A DNA stretch of 64,000 bases. Origin: Phanerodontia chrysosporium. Lineage: Eukaryota > Basidiomycota > Agaricomycetes > Polyporales > Phanerochaetaceae. Location of the stretch: positions 62,001 through 126,000 of the forward strand of contig MJGA01000024.1 of assembly GCA_001910725.1 (NCBI GenBank), in the 5' to 3' direction. Under the pieces are notes generated by a model. That model worked only from the letters and a program-made list of their open reading frames with translations, was not told the origin of the DNA and did not search any database. The position numbers and the translations under genes are program-made. Of this stretch, positions 11,122-22,884 are shown piece by piece. How positions within the stretch are numbered: position 1 is the first letter of the stretch; each line of letters starts with the position of its first letter.

Positions 11122-14100
11122 CTATCGCGAGTCAGAGGAAGGTCCTCGCAAGTCTCGATGATCAACATCCAGGAGAAGCATAAAATCCATGAATACAACA
11201 TCGTGCAGGGACCCATTAGAATGCATATAAGATACAGATAAATACGCCTCCTCCCATTTATGAGCTCGTCGGCATGGGCGTCGCCACAGTCGGACTCGAC
11301 GTAGGGCCAGCAACCGTACTCGGGGCTGCGGCGGAGGCTGTTGCTGTTGTTGAGCCGGGGTTTGCGGCTGCGACTGCGATTGTGGAGCAGGTTCGACGAC
11401 GGGCTGCTCCTTCGGCGCAAACTTGTCGAGCCAGGTCTTCTTCCGCGCGTTCTGGGCTCGCAGCCTGCGTGCGGCATCGGTGACCTCCTCAGGCGTACAA
11501 CGACGCCAGAGCAGATCCTCGTACCGGCGACGTAGAAGAGGCGATATGTGCGCGTGCAGATGCGGATAGCAAGTGAGTCCTCGCCCTCTACGTTGTCATC
11601 TTGTCTAAGCTTCAGCGTCCTGCAGAGGCTGTCAGTATCGGGGGTGTTATAGAAGCAGGGAGACGCACCGCTTGAGGAAGGGTTTACGAGTTACTGGAAG
11701 CGTGAGACCAGCTGTATCGCCAGGCTATAATACGTATGAGTACGGCGGCACTCGTTTTGGCGTTGTGGACGAAGCACGCACCGAGACGTAAGAGTCCATG
11801 TACGCCTGCCACCGCCCAGTCTGGACCTCGGAATCATCGAAGCTGGCGTCGTCCTTTCCAAGTAGCTGTATCGTCACCGTCTTCGACTCGGGAGCTACAT
11901 GTCCTGTTAGAACAGCACATACCAGGATATGAGCTCTGCAAACTTACCCAGACCATACGGAACAGATTTTCGTCGGGCCCGATGACCTTCTCCGTCGCGC
12001 GACGAAGGTTAGTGAGATCCTGCGTAGTGGGGCGGGCAATGTCGCGTTCACGGCGGAGCAAGTCAAATAGCTCCATGCTCTTGTTGTCGCCAAGAATCGT
12101 CTGCACCTGTTTCACGATGGACCCCACCACTTTGTCAATGGTGAACATCTTGTACGCGTGCTACTCGTTTAACTCGCCTGTCAGACCAAGAATCACAAGA
12201 CGAAGAGGAGGGCGCACCTGAATGCCAAACATGTACCGCAGCTGGTCCTCGAATACGCTTTGCTCAAGATCGTTGTCGAACAGACGTTCGCACGACTCAA
12301 GCAGGAGCTCGTAGAAGTGCGACGCGTCGTGCGCGCGGTTACCGAGCTTCGTCACATCTGCAAGCATGCCGAGTCGGTCCGCGAGCGGATTAGGCTTGTG
12401 CGGTTCAGAAGGCTCACTCGCTATCTCGGCCGCAAGATCCTTGAACAGGTGCAGCCGCGAATAGAGCACCTGCGTAAATTGTCAGCGCGTGTCCAGTCAA
12501 GACGCCAAATATTACTGACTTCGATCAGCCGGATGAGCACGTAGAAGTGGGTGTTACAGAAGAACGTTCCCCGTCGCATCGGTCGCGTGTCCGTGGGCTA
12601 GACGGCGCAGATGGGACATGACCATTGACCACGGGCGACGTCTCCCGCTCAGGCAGGGGGACGTCTCCCAAGGCCGGCGACGCGGGCCGCGACGAAGCAG
12701 GCGAGACCGCATCCTGCGCCCGCGTCCGCCGGCTCGACTTCGCCTGCTCGCTCTTTAGGAGGCGCTTGCGGAGGTCTCCGCCGTTCTTGCTCGGGCGGAC
12801 ACCGCGCGACGAGACGCTCGCGGCGTCTGCGTCGTCCATCGTGACGTCGACGTCGCCCGGCTCGCCCTCGCGCCGTCGTGCTTCGGCACGAACGCCGCGT
12901 TGAACGCCTGTACGTCCGCCATGAGGAACAGCGGCACGAACGAGCGCAGGAAGCTCTCGATCCGCCGGCGATCCATGAGGTTGATCTGGCCCTGCGTGCG
13001 GTCGAGGAACGAGCAGACGAGCTTGAGCGCGTCCTGCAGCACACCGGTGTCCTCGATGGGATATTCCAGCTGATGCCGCGGGCGTGTCCGCGCGAAGAGC
13101 GGGTCCACAAGTGCCGCACGTTTCGCCATCTGCTCATCTCGGGCGGCCTCGATTTGGGACACGAACGCCTTAGACGTGAGTGCCTTCTTGTCGGCCGTCT
13201 TGAAGGTGATACCTTGGTGATCGAGAGACTTGTAATAGTTCCGTGCGTCCACCTCTTTCCAGACCTTGTTCCACTCCCGCTGCGCGCGCTTCCATTCGTC
13301 ATGTTTCTGCTTCAGACGCTGCAGTACGAGCGGGATAGCGACCACAGGTACGTCTTGCATCGCCTGGAACACCTCAACACCAGCCTCGCGTCCATACACC
13401 TTCTTGATTACGCGAAGGTGTATACTCTTGGCCGCGCCTTGGAACTGCGGACGATACTTGTAGGTCGCCTTCTCCTCCGGACTCATTTGGTTGATCTTGC
13501 TATTGAACGGCTCGAGCGCCTGAATGGTTCTGTGTATTGCATCGATGTGGAAGTCGTACTCGTGCCGCTCTTCCTCACTACGATGCAGAGCTTCCTCATA
13601 CGCGTTCTTCTTGTGGGCAAGGAACCCGGCGTCTTCACTGGCGAAGCTGGGCTGAGACACCCATTCGTCGTTCAGAACCGACTTACACATCTCGTCTCGA
13701 CCAGAACAGACAACATTCGTCTCCTGCTGCTCGGTCAGTACCTCACGTACGGCAGGTCTGACAAGGCGACGTACACTAGCAGGTAGCTTCCTGTAGCTCC
13801 CATGACGCAGGTTGAGTTGATTCCGGCTCGGACGATCGAGAACTCCTGTCGGTCTTGTCCACACGTCCTCGGAGCCAGCATAACGCTCCCTTCGCTCGTC
13901 CCATCCCAGAATCTCCCTGAACTGCGCCATCAATTCTCCTTCGCCCAGATAGTTGCGCGCTTCGCGAACGAGTCTGGCAGTGTCGATGATGTCCTGCGTG
14001 AACAGATTGACGAGCTTCAAGAACTCATTATACGTCTCGCGGTTATCCAGTGCCCGTTTGACGCGGTCGAAGAAATGAGCATCGTCGTAACGCTGCGGTG

Positions 14101-15493
14101 CTTGCGGGTGATGAGGTGCGGAGATACCGTTTGGTCCAGGGTGCATCTGTGTATGCGAGAGCTGCTGGTGCGCCTGGGTAGCTTGGGCGTGTGAGCGGAT
14201 GGGGGAAGGTGGTACTGCGTGTAGCTGTGCGAGAGACGGGGATGGTGCTTCGCTGGGGACGTGTTGCTGCTTTGTCCTCTGTATGGACCATCAGCCCTAG
14301 CGGCCCATGCACGACATACAGATATAATTACCTTGCTTGGCCCTGGCTTTGGCGCAATCTCCTTGTGCTTATCCTTCTCCTGGTCCGCCTTGTCCTTCTC
14401 CACCGGCTTCCGCTTCCTCTTCTGCGGCACCGACGACGAGCCCGACTTCGCTGCGACACTGCTAGGCGCGATTTCTGGCTTCTTCCTGCTGTGTCTCGAT
14501 TCGGAGTGAAGTGGGGTTCCTTCCTCCATGTCGTCCAGTCGTGCAACCGTGCGTTGCTGGAGGTTTCGGTCGGGAAGAAATTGGTAAAAGCCCTGTATTA
14601 GGTCGGTGTCGTCCTTGAATAGCCTCTCGACACGCATGAGGACAGCCTCCTAGCAAAAAGAAGACTTCAATAAGGAACGCCAGCGGGGAGATATAGTCAT
14701 GACGTACACCGGCTAGCTCGTCTGGTGACAGAATCTCCAAGAATGCCTTGTACTTGTGAGGTTCATTGGCGTATCGATTCTTCACCATTTGCACGTATTG
14801 TAGCGCTGACTTGATATCCTGCTCTCCATCCACCGCGCCCTGGGCGGCAAGGACCACCTCTCCGAGCATAGCGGGACGCGGAGGCAAATGATGTTGGATG
14901 GGCTGAGTAGTCGTGCCAGCAGGAGTCGTTACCGTAATGAGGTCGGCATTGTCAGCGTCAGTGGTGCATTCGATGCGATAGCCGGCGGGGAGGAACGTGT
15001 TGAAACCTTGGATGAGTGCAGGGTAGCCACGGAAAAGAGTCGAGACACGTTCAATGACACCGGGAGTATCGATTCTAACCAAGACTGAGTATACATGACA
15101 GCAGAAGCTGGGTAATATGCGTACAGTTGGCTCTTGAAGTCTTTCATGATGTCCAGGAATCGATTATAGACATCCGACTGGTCAGCAAACTGCGTCTTGA
15201 CGCAGTCCAGGTAGCCCAACGCGTCCGTCACATTCAGCGGCCGTGATGCATGGTCCTCGGGAGGGGCAAGGCTGGGGTATCCTCTGTGGACGTTGCCACA
15301 GGGTCGGCTGGGGGCGGGATCGCGTCGGCTGGCGTAGGGAGTGCGGGAGGTGGCGGAGGGCTCGGCGGCTGTTCAGGGAGGGTTGGCTTCACGTCCTCCA
15401 TGGCGGCGGGAGCGAGTTCTTCTTTGGGGGAGACTGCACATCGTTGGCGGCGGGCTGCGCGCCGCCAGGACTGTTGTCGTCATCGCCGGACAT
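11122..15493 (-). CDS. SIN3: SIN3 transcriptional corepressor
   Basis: Scaffold of the Sin3-histone deacetylase complex, which represses genes in the nucleus. Three PAH domains are visible on the minus strand: PAH1 at about 15230-14960 (TDALGYLDCVKTQF...LFRGYPALIQGFNTFLPAGY), PAH2 at about 14860-14560 (KSALQYVQMVKNRYA), PAH3 at about 14090-13960 (FDRVKRALDNRETYNEFLKLV). The Sin3 HDAC-interaction domain follows (NVVCSGRDEMCKSVLNDEWVS; EERHEYDFHIDAIHRTI...NQMSPEE) and then the Sin3 C-terminal domain (FFCNTHFYVLIRLIEVLYSRL). There are many short introns. The start MSGDDDNSPGG at 15493 joins the PAH1 frame only if one G is added to each of two runs (15426-15430, 15274-15277). The C-terminus is Gln/Pro-rich, and the frame may end at 11122 or, after a frame change, near 11263. 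Confidence 0.93.
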
Positions 15494-15670
15494 GGCGAGC
15501 AAGACTAGAATCGTGGTCCGTGCGCGAGTGCACAAACTACAATCTCAGATCCGCCATCATACCTCGGTGATCGCCGCTCCCGCGCTTGTTCGTCCACGTT
15601 AGGTAATTGTGAACGACTCATGGATGGCTCGCAAGGTCTGTCTATTTTCACTATAGCTGATATAGATATC

Positions 15671-16105
15671 TCATTCACTATTGCTAACAAAAGCCAGATT
15701 GTGTGCGAATGGTGTCTTTGAACATGGAGCAATCTGCGGAACGAGATGGATGGACGTCTTGGTTGGTGTCGCGACCATGATGGACCCGTTCCCTAGTGCA
15801 TGCGCGGTGTGGCCTTGGGGCAAGTTGGCCCTCAACTCTTCAAGGAAAGTCGGGAAGTCGTGAAATAACATGGCGAACCGATATATTACATCTGCAAGTG
15901 GCACTCTAGACACGCGAATCCATGCCATCAGTCTAGGACAATTGTTAGGAAGTGGCGAGCGAGCGCACCGACGGGTGACGCAGTAGTCTTCTCGAAGGTC
16001 GTCGTACGCGCGGCGGACCTTGCTATCGTTCCAGATGGGTGAATGACATAGCTTTTCTCGAAAGTCGTGCTGGAGCCACTGCCTAAGGCGACCTTCTTCG
16101 ATCAA
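15671..16105 (-). CDS. Small protein with a single PAH-like fold, next to SIN3
   Basis: Two exon pieces join through a 36-base intron with a CCTAAC branch point and a CCTAG end. The joined protein reads KVRRAYDDLRED...RLMAWIRVSRVPLADVIYRFAM and continues LFHDFPTFLEELRANLPQG. The pattern of paired helices followed by F-x-LF-x(2)-F-P-x-FL-x-LPxG closely mirrors a PAH domain (compare LFRGYPALIQGFNTFLP in the adjacent SIN3). A Thr/Ser-rich tail runs to the stop at 15671. No ATG is in frame upstream, so the first exon or start is unresolved and the gene may begin near 16120-16190. It lies 180 bases upstream of SIN3 on the same strand, suggesting a divergent partial duplication. It could act as a competing or adaptor PAH protein, or be a relic. 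Confidence 0.55.
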   Translation of the reverse strand: MIEEGRLRQWLQHDFREKLCHSPIWNDSKVRRAYDDLREDYCVTRRCARSPLPNNCPRLMAWIRVSRVPLADVIYRFAMLFHDFPTFLEELRANLPQGHTAHALGNGSIMVATPTKTSIHLVPQIAPCSKTPFAHNLAFVSNSE

Positions 16106-16724
16106 CCTCCTGGCTCAGTGCTTGCATTCTGCTTCGGTGTCAAGGTGAGAGTCAGTTGAAAAGGCGGGTTTGTTAGTTGTTTGGTTACGTCAAGAGTGTT
16201 GCGCTCCTATATGCATGTCCGACTTGTGTCCGACAAGCAAGGCGTTCCCTTTGTCTGGTACCTCAGGCCAAAGCGCCTGTTTTGAGTCGTCATACGAAGT
16301 GCGTTTCACCCCAGTCCCATCAGGTCTCCCGCCCGCCGCTCCAGGTAAGTATTCGAAGGTAGTTCTTTTTTCAGGATGTTCATCTACAGTATTTGTCGCC
16401 CTCAGAGGGCCGTATGCGTGCGAGCTCCTCGAACTGCCGGTGATTGCCGGGTGTGAGCTACTCACGCTCAATGAGGCAACTCTCTATCTTTCACCCGTTC
16501 CCAACTTGTGATTATGCGCGATTTGTCATCAGACTCCTTCGCTCCCACTGCAGCATGCGATCTGCAGCCGCGAGAATGAGAGCGGAACCTTTGGTCTTTG
16601 ACTTGCTCCAGCTGGCTGTTCCGCAAGACTAGGTCAGCTTCACGTTGTGCAAGTTGGCTGAGAGGCACCGAAGCGTATTCAGCACCCGCTGCGCGACGTT
16701 GCCTTAGTATACACGTCGGTCTAA
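16106..16724. other. No confident gene; possible minus-strand coiled-coil exon
   Basis: A minus-strand stretch at 16468-16700 codes for a helical, charged piece (LAQREADLVLRNSQLEQVKD) that looks protein-like, but no start, partner exon or domain could be found. The rest shows nothing. Confidence 0.3.
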
Positions 16725-18486
16725 ATGGTGTTCCTTGTCGGTGACGTTTCAGAGACCGACATATACAGCTCTCCTGTCAAGCATGTCACCCACATTCGAG
16801 ATACGCGAGGACTCGTTGATGGCACACTTGTCGAGTTCTTCGGCCATATCGTCCGGTGGGATGCTCGATGTGCCTCCGAAGAAGAGTGTCTACGGTATGC
16901 CAGGCCTGTCACTCTCGTTCCCTACATCACTTACGGTACAACTAGATGGCGGTTTATTGGGGACCCTAGGTGTGACGCCGCTATAGAAACAATGTTTCAG
17001 GAGTCAAGCTGGGTTGGACGAGACCTCCTAGAGAGCCTCCAGAGCCATATACAAGGAAAGCCTTCAGGCGACCAGGCGGTCAAGTTCCTCGAAGAAGTTT
17101 CGGAACTTCCTCCCCCGAGTCTTTGCGTCAGTCCCGAGGATGTCCTTCTGGCAAGGGACTTTTTCCTTGACTACGCGATTCAGATCATGCAGGCGCTCTT
17201 CCATTATAGCCTTGCTGGTGGATTTGCTAGGTACGCTGCCTCCGAGCCTTGTTTGTCGGCTTTTGCCTCACGCCATACTACAGTCCGAGGATCGTCCGGA
17301 CCCTACAAGCAGTTTCGTATCTGATGCCGCCCACCCGGAAAGACGGCCTCCTCGAGCAGGATTCGAAAGCAGCGGATGATCGCACCTTTTCACGACTGCT
17401 CGAGACAACACAGTTTGTCCTCGATGTCATGGGCTGCGTCGCCCGTCCGTACACGCACAAGGCAATGAGACGGACATCGTCGACAGCGCGGCGGACGCAT
17501 ACCTGTTACCGGGTGGAGAGGGTTGGAAAGCGTGCGTTAGGGTCAGGATGCTGCACGGCGTTGCACGTAGGCGAGCGCGTCAGCGGTTGGCACGAGTGCT
17601 AGATGAAGGCTTCGGTGACGCAGTCGAAGGGGAGCCTATCAGCCAAGAGGATATGGCAGCGACGTGAGTCTACTTCCCTGCGTAGCACGTGTAACTCAGG
17701 CTGAATGCTTGTTTCGATAGGCTAGCCTCTTTCTCTACAGTCCCTATCTGGGCGCTGAAGCGCCTTCACCTACACCCGGATCCCTCCCAAATCCGTGCAT
17801 ACCTAGCCCTGTGGCGACACGTTGGCTACTATCTCGGAGTGTCTCCGTCGATCCTTACCAAGTATCTCAGCGACGCCTCTACCGCTGATCAGTTCCTTGC
17901 CTCGGTGACTCTTTCACTCTTCTCCACCGACACTCCGCTGGACACACGCACGCTGCCCACCCTACCGATCCTACGCGCAGTCTCGCATCGCCCGCCGCGC
18001 GGCTCGTCGCTTGCCCACAACTGCGCGGTGACGCGGCACCTCGTCGGCGATGCGCTTGCCGACCACCTCGGGCTGCCGCGCACGCCGCTGTACCGGCGTG
18101 TCGCGCTGTACTGGAGCTTCGTAGTGCAAGCCGTGCCCATGCTCTTCGGCCGCTGGTACCCGCGCGCAGGCTGGGCACGCAAACGCCGCGAGGTCATGCG
18201 CGAAGGGCTCCCGCGGAGCATCCGCTGGAGCCTTGGCATGCGCCGTGCGACGTTCCGCCCACGCACAGACATGAATGCCGCCACTGACGAGGCGGGCGTG
18301 GGTGGTGAGCTCGCAGAAGGGGTTAAAGAGGCAGAGGCGGTACAGCCGGACTTCGTAGGTGGGAAGGCGCTTGCTAGGAAGTGGAAAGAGGTTTTGTTTG
18401 AGATGGTAGCGGTGTGTGCGGGAGCGACGGCGATACTTTCTCTTGTCTCATGGCTAGCGATTAAGAAGTATATCATTGCGTACTGA
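16725..18486 (+). CDS. mpaB / rubber-oxygenase-like protein (DUF2236, ER-bound oxygenase type)
   Basis: Family members are haem-linked oxygenases or uncharacterised membrane proteins; the fungal mpaB protein acts in mycophenolic acid biosynthesis at the ER. Visible family marks: ALFHYSLAGGFASPRIVRTL (first splice at 17232, phase correct), FSRLLETTQFVLDVMG, then LLPGGEGWKACVRVRMLHGVARRRA and GEPISQEDMAATLASFSTVPIWALKRL. A late hydrophobic C-terminal helix (AGATAILSLVSWLAI) could anchor it in a membrane. The histidine usually seen in LLHAxVR is present in MLHGVAR. The intron 17664-17720 has normal ends. Between VLDVMG and the LLPGGEGW segment the frame changes; one extra C in the CCC at 17442-17444 would restore it. 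Substrate unknown. Confidence 0.85.
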
Positions 18487-18752
18487 TGTCCAGCTCGCCG
18501 TCTTATGGCGTTCATTGCACGAACTTTTGAAAATGGCTTGATTTCCTCTGCCCTCTTCGTGATTCGAAACGACGAAGGAAATGAGCGCTCATAATGCCGC
18601 CCACGCGTTAGAACCATCGGCGCTTGTGAACCATCTCTTCACTCGAAAGGCGCCCGTTGGGCGCGGTGTCTTGCTCGGAGAGCGCAATTGGAGTCGACAT
18701 GTTCATAGACAAAGAATGTATTTCATTGAGTCAAGATACAAGTTACTACAGC

Positions 18753-19611
18753 TTATATCCTAGGGCGTTTCTTCATTCTCTCCATTGCCTCCGCCATTCT
18801 CTTTTTCGCAGGTGATTCAAGGACGGTGACAGGGTCCTTTAGTATCTTGAGCTCGAGGATATCAGCGTAGTAGTTGTCTGAGTTTGCCTTCTCAGTGAGA
18901 TGTTGGTGCGCCCTCGAAGCTTTGACGATGACAATAGCGCCCTTGAGCCGACGTTCGTAATCTTCAGGCGGTATGAGGTTGTCATTGGCGTCGAAGGCCG
19001 GGATTGGGTTTACCGACCATACGAAGTCTTGGTCTTGCAGCATGGTTCGGATAGCGTCTTTCGTCTCCGGTTTTACCGGCCAGGATCGAAGAACATCCTC
19101 TGTAGGTGTACATTTAGTTAGAGTAGACGGAGCAATAGAAGATATTGTGTTGCACACCATTGGTTTCCGCGTCCTTGCTTTCGTCGTTTGTGCGGGCATG
19201 ATTCTGTGATAATGGTTAGATATGTCTCGTTGGGAACGATCGGGTTCGAGTGCGCACCTCAAACAGGGTATGCCGGATTTTAATTCCATCCTCTTTGTCC
19301 TTCCAGAGCGTGTTGTTGAGGGCCGCTCCAGCAGTCTTCTTGGAGTTTTGGATTGTAGTCGTTGCCTTCGTAATGTGTTCCCATCCGTGACTGAACGGAA
19401 CCGACGACGGTCGAACAATGAAAGCCGACGCCTTCATCTTCGAGAGGGGGGTTTCCCACTTCGAGTTCCAGCCTGCGTCGGGGAGTAGTTTGAACGACTC
19501 ACGGCTGATTTCACCGATCCAGGTGATTTCTGCGGTCTGAACATTGTCCGGGTTGTCTGGATCGCGGATGACAAGCCGGTTGAGGTCCCCCACACCCTGC
19601 CAAGAAGGTCA
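18753..19611 (-). CDS. Unknown protein, 5' end lost or disrupted
   Basis: Three exons join in phase: a first piece containing RDPDNPDNVQTAEITWIGE and SAFIVRPSSVPFSHGWEHI and ending HTLFE; a mini-exon (NHARTNDESKDAETN); and a last exon DVLRSWPVKPETKDAI to the basic end MERMKKRPRI. The introns have GTGCGC/CACAG and GTGTGC/CTACAG ends with a CTAAC branch point, so the splice structure is intact. There is no ATG: the frame opens just after a TGA at about 19612, where the oppositely oriented helicase fragment begins. Either the helicase insertion removed the start, or CTTGGCAG at about 19603 is a true acceptor and the first exons lie further upstream. I do not recognise the family. Confidence 0.5.
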
Positions 19612-20129
19612 TGGTCACCCTGAATGTGAAGACCGAGCTCAATATCGCCAATGGTGCATGCGGGCAGGTTGAACGGATTGTACTGCATCCTGAAGAGCCG
19701 CCAGTCAGAAACAAGCCCGTCGTGTTTTTACAGCACATGCCCGCCTTTATCCTAGTCAAGCTTGACTGGATCCATGTTAGTCGGTTGGACGGGCTGGAGG
19801 AAGGGATCATACCTATCGAGCCCGCCACAAAGACATTCACAATCGACGTTAAAGGTACCGACAGCCAGATACGACAGAGGACTGTGAAGAGATGTCAGCT
19901 ACCTGTTATTGGAGCGTACGCCTTCACGGATTACCGCGCACAAGGACAGACCGTTGATACACTTTTCGCGGATATCACGGAACCTCCTCACGGCGATCTT
20001 GCGCTGCCCAACGTCTACGTTGCCCTCTCTCGCAGTACCGGGCGTGACAGTATTCGTACTCTGAGGGACTTCGCAGACGAGACGGTTCTAAAGCCTCTCG
20101 ATGATGCCCTGGCAGCCGAAGACGATTGA
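19597..20129 (+). pseudogene. C-terminal fragment of a PIF1/Helitron-type helicase
   Basis: The plus strand encodes the last part of a superfamily 1 helicase of the kind fused to Helitron Rep proteins or found as PIF1-like genes: KKVMVTLNVKTELNIANG and GQVERIVLHP (oligonucleotide-binding-fold-like part), YAFTDYRAQGQTVDTLF (helicase motif V) and NVYVALSRSTGRDSIRTL (motif VI), ending DDALAAEDD. The Walker motifs and Rep region are absent. The frame is closed by a TGA just upstream, at the point where it meets the minus-strand unknown gene. I infer a transposon-derived fragment. Confidence 0.8.
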
Positions 20130-20659
20130 CTGGAAAGACTGAACGCAGAGACGAAGAGGTGGTGGGAGTTGGTCCAAGAAACGTACGTACTTTGATAGAT
20201 TGTCATCACAGACTTTCTGATTGCGTCTACATCCACAGTCAGAGTCTGGGAGTGGGGCATGTATAAGTCGAGCTGCGGATGACCGTGCGCAAGCGTGGGA
20301 GGTACAGGCGAGGGTCGAAATAGTTTCATGTTCATTGTTTCTGCTTCAACAGGCTATTAGGTCGTACATAACTGTAATATATTTTAGAGTCTGACGAAGA
20401 CAACACGGTGTTATGAGAGGGGGAAAGTGGGAGGTACACTGGAACGACGCGCGGAAGGGCGAATGAGGAGGTGTCCTGTTTTAGGAAAATACAACAAATA
20501 AACACAAACAAAGCTTCAGGCGCCCGTCCAATCCGCTGGGGTAAGCTTGCTCTCCGAGCAAGAATTCGCGGCGACAGAGTCCGTCTGCGGCAAGACGGCG
20601 AGTATCAGAGACAGCTTCAGAGCTGACCGCTAAAGTGTACGGAATATAGTGTAGATCAA
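20130..20659. other. No gene seen
   Basis: Intergenic stretch between the helicase fragment and the F-box pseudogene. Nothing recognisable on either strand. Confidence 0.4.
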
Positions 20660-22250
20660 ATGCTCTTGTCAGAGAGGCGTGAGCGCCGTGCCGCTCTCCG
20701 GAGAGAATGCGAAGAGCTCGAGTCAAACGTCGAGCAGCCTGAGCTACAAGAGCAAATCGTGGACCTTCACTTCCAGGTCATGCAAGGCCAGGCAGCAGTC
20801 AAACAGGAGAAAGCGCGAGTTAGCCTCCTTTGCGCCCGTATACACCCTTCCTGACGACGTCGTCGCAGAGATCCTCCAGTTCACTTTCCAGCACCAGTCC
20901 CCGCACTGCCGTCTCGACGACGGTCTTCCCCACAACCCGTCGCGATCAGCCATGTGTCGCGCTGGTGGCGAAGGCAAGCCATCTCCTTGCCTCAGATCTG
21001 GACCTGCATCCATGTTACGCCGGGGCAACCCTCGGGCTAGGCAGAAGTCATCAAGGCCTATCTTCTGCGGTCTCGCGAGCACCCACTCCCGATCTCGTTC
21101 CAATGCCTCGCATAAAACGACCAAGGCCACCACGTTACCTGGGGGAAGCTCCGCAGGACGGGACGGCCCAGATTCAAAGCGAGCTGGAAGTATCTCATGA
21201 CGCAGAAGTACTGGTGAAAGAACTGCTCGTTGTACCTCTGGCACGAAGAACCCGCCCGTGCGATCATCCCTTCTCTCAAGGGCAGACTTCCGTAACTTGA
21301 GTTACTCGGCATTTCTCTCGACATGGAGTAGCCTACCGACGTCACCTTATCCGGGTTTGAAGCACCCAAGATCACCGAACCCCGTGCAGAAGGCCTTTTT
21401 CGCAGTGACGTACAGCTCATGTTAGCTCCACGAGAAGACTTCCGCCGACTCACCGATCTGAACTTCGACGCAGTCTCCTGCAAACTCGGCGATATCCTGC
21501 GCGTACCCGGGGAAGCTGCAGAGACACTGGAGCGTCTCAGCCTCTTAAACGTGGACGTCACCAGAGAGACGCATCACAACGCATCACACCTCCCTTCTCC
21601 GGCCTTCACCAAGCTCAAACACCTCATGCTCGGAGGTATCTTCGATTTCCAGAGTGAAGCCTATGACCTTTATCTCCGGCTGTGCCTAGCCACGTCTCCC
21701 TCGAAACCTTGAGCGTACGCGACTCGACATTCATTTCGCACCTTTGTGAGGGAAGGCTGCTGCTCCCAACGTTGGGCTGCGTCGACATCCCGAAGATTTA
21801 GTCTGGCGGATATATCAACTTTCGTAACCCTTCCTTGCCACACCGAACATCGAGACACTGCGCATCGTGGAGGTCGTAGACACGACGAAATGGGTCCCCG
21901 AAATGGCAGAAATGGATACTTCCGGGCCAGGCACTGCGTGGCCACATCTGTACTCGCTGACTCTGCTCCACGCAGACTGTGCGTTGTGCGTTTCCCGCCG
22001 AGCACCGTGCTGCCGTCAAACGCCCGATCCGCACGGTCATTCTCGGCTCCATCCACCGCGATGGCAGCGCTCACTCAGGACGACCTTGAAGTTTTCCGAG
22101 ACCTCAAGGTCGAAGTCACCGACTTATGCGATGCTCCGCCAGAAGCCCGTGCGGCGTACATGCAACGGATGACTGGTGGGACTACGACATAGACAGGCCT
22201 GCATACATACCATGGAAGGCTCTCTCGCTTTCAAAGACCAGTTTCAACTC
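20660..22250 (+). pseudogene. F-box/LRR-like protein, frameshifted copy
   Basis: From the ATG at 20660 the coiled-coil N-terminus is intact (RRERRAALRRECEELES...). The F-box part continues only after a frame change near 20820 (FAPVYTLPDDVVAEILQFTF, HCRLDDG). Further pieces appear in alternating frames: IWTCIHV-like, RLTDLNFDAVSCKLGDILR, ETLERLSLLNVD, FTKLKHLMLGGIFD, and the C-terminal DDWWDYDIDRPAYIPWK. All have counterparts in the intact gene at 25628-27271 (ALPDEVVAMILKFAY, ETLQRLSLCKVV, DDWWDWEVDKPNFATW). Several independent frame changes and stops show that this is a pseudogene, not a single sequencing slip. Confidence 0.85.
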
Positions 22251-22884
22251 TCAGAAGGTGGGCACGCTCGCTAAGCATTCATTGGAAACACCCAGCTTTG
22301 GAATCATCGTCCGTATTGGAAGAAGCCGTCCACTGGTACACTTGGATCATCCTCTTCCACTTCTGATACTAACTAACATCTTCGTCTCTGTAGACGTGTT
22401 TTTCCTGTACCAGACAATGTAAGGTCTCACAAGAAGCCGGAAACGATTTCTCATTTCTGCGACACCGTGAGTAGGATTTAGACGCATGACGCGCCTGATT
22501 GTTTCCTCGGAAGCAGCGCACTCTCTCTTCGCTGGCCGACCGAGGCACAGCCGAGGGCGATCCGAACATAATTCTAGTGCCCTCGAATGGACCTTCTCTT
22601 TGGCTTGGCACACGCACATCTGTCATACTCAGTTGACCTCCCGGCAGAACTGCCTCAAGTATACGGCCGTGTTGCGTGACTTACCTCACTAGTTGCCGAT
22701 CCTACTGCTCTTTGTGCCTGTATCTGCTTGCGAAGACCCGTCTTCGGCATGGTGACTTTTATGCTGACGACATATGTTTCCAGAGATTCTCCCTACGACC
22801 ATCCGAGCAGGCGCTCTGCCGTCGCAGATATATCTCGCAGAACACGAGCGCGCCCCACCGGATGTGAGTTCTGTGCACCTTGCT
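22251..22884 (+). other. Upstream region of the AA9 gene
   Basis: No coding signal. It probably holds the regulated promoter of the secreted oxidase gene that follows, but I cannot point to a defensible TATA box or repressor site. Confidence 0.35.

Noticed and set aside
12878..13786. Plus-strand open frame of 302 codons
   Set aside because: Antisense shadow of the SIN3 HDAC-interaction domain.
11122..16105. The PAH minigene as the first exon of SIN3
   Set aside because: Its frame ends in a stop at 15671, and SIN3 has its own start and PAH1 downstream, so I keep them separate, although a shared leader cannot be excluded.
19597..20129. Functional PIF1 helicase gene
   Set aside because: Only the C-terminal motifs are present; Walker A/B and the N-terminal half are missing, and an in-frame stop precedes the fragment.
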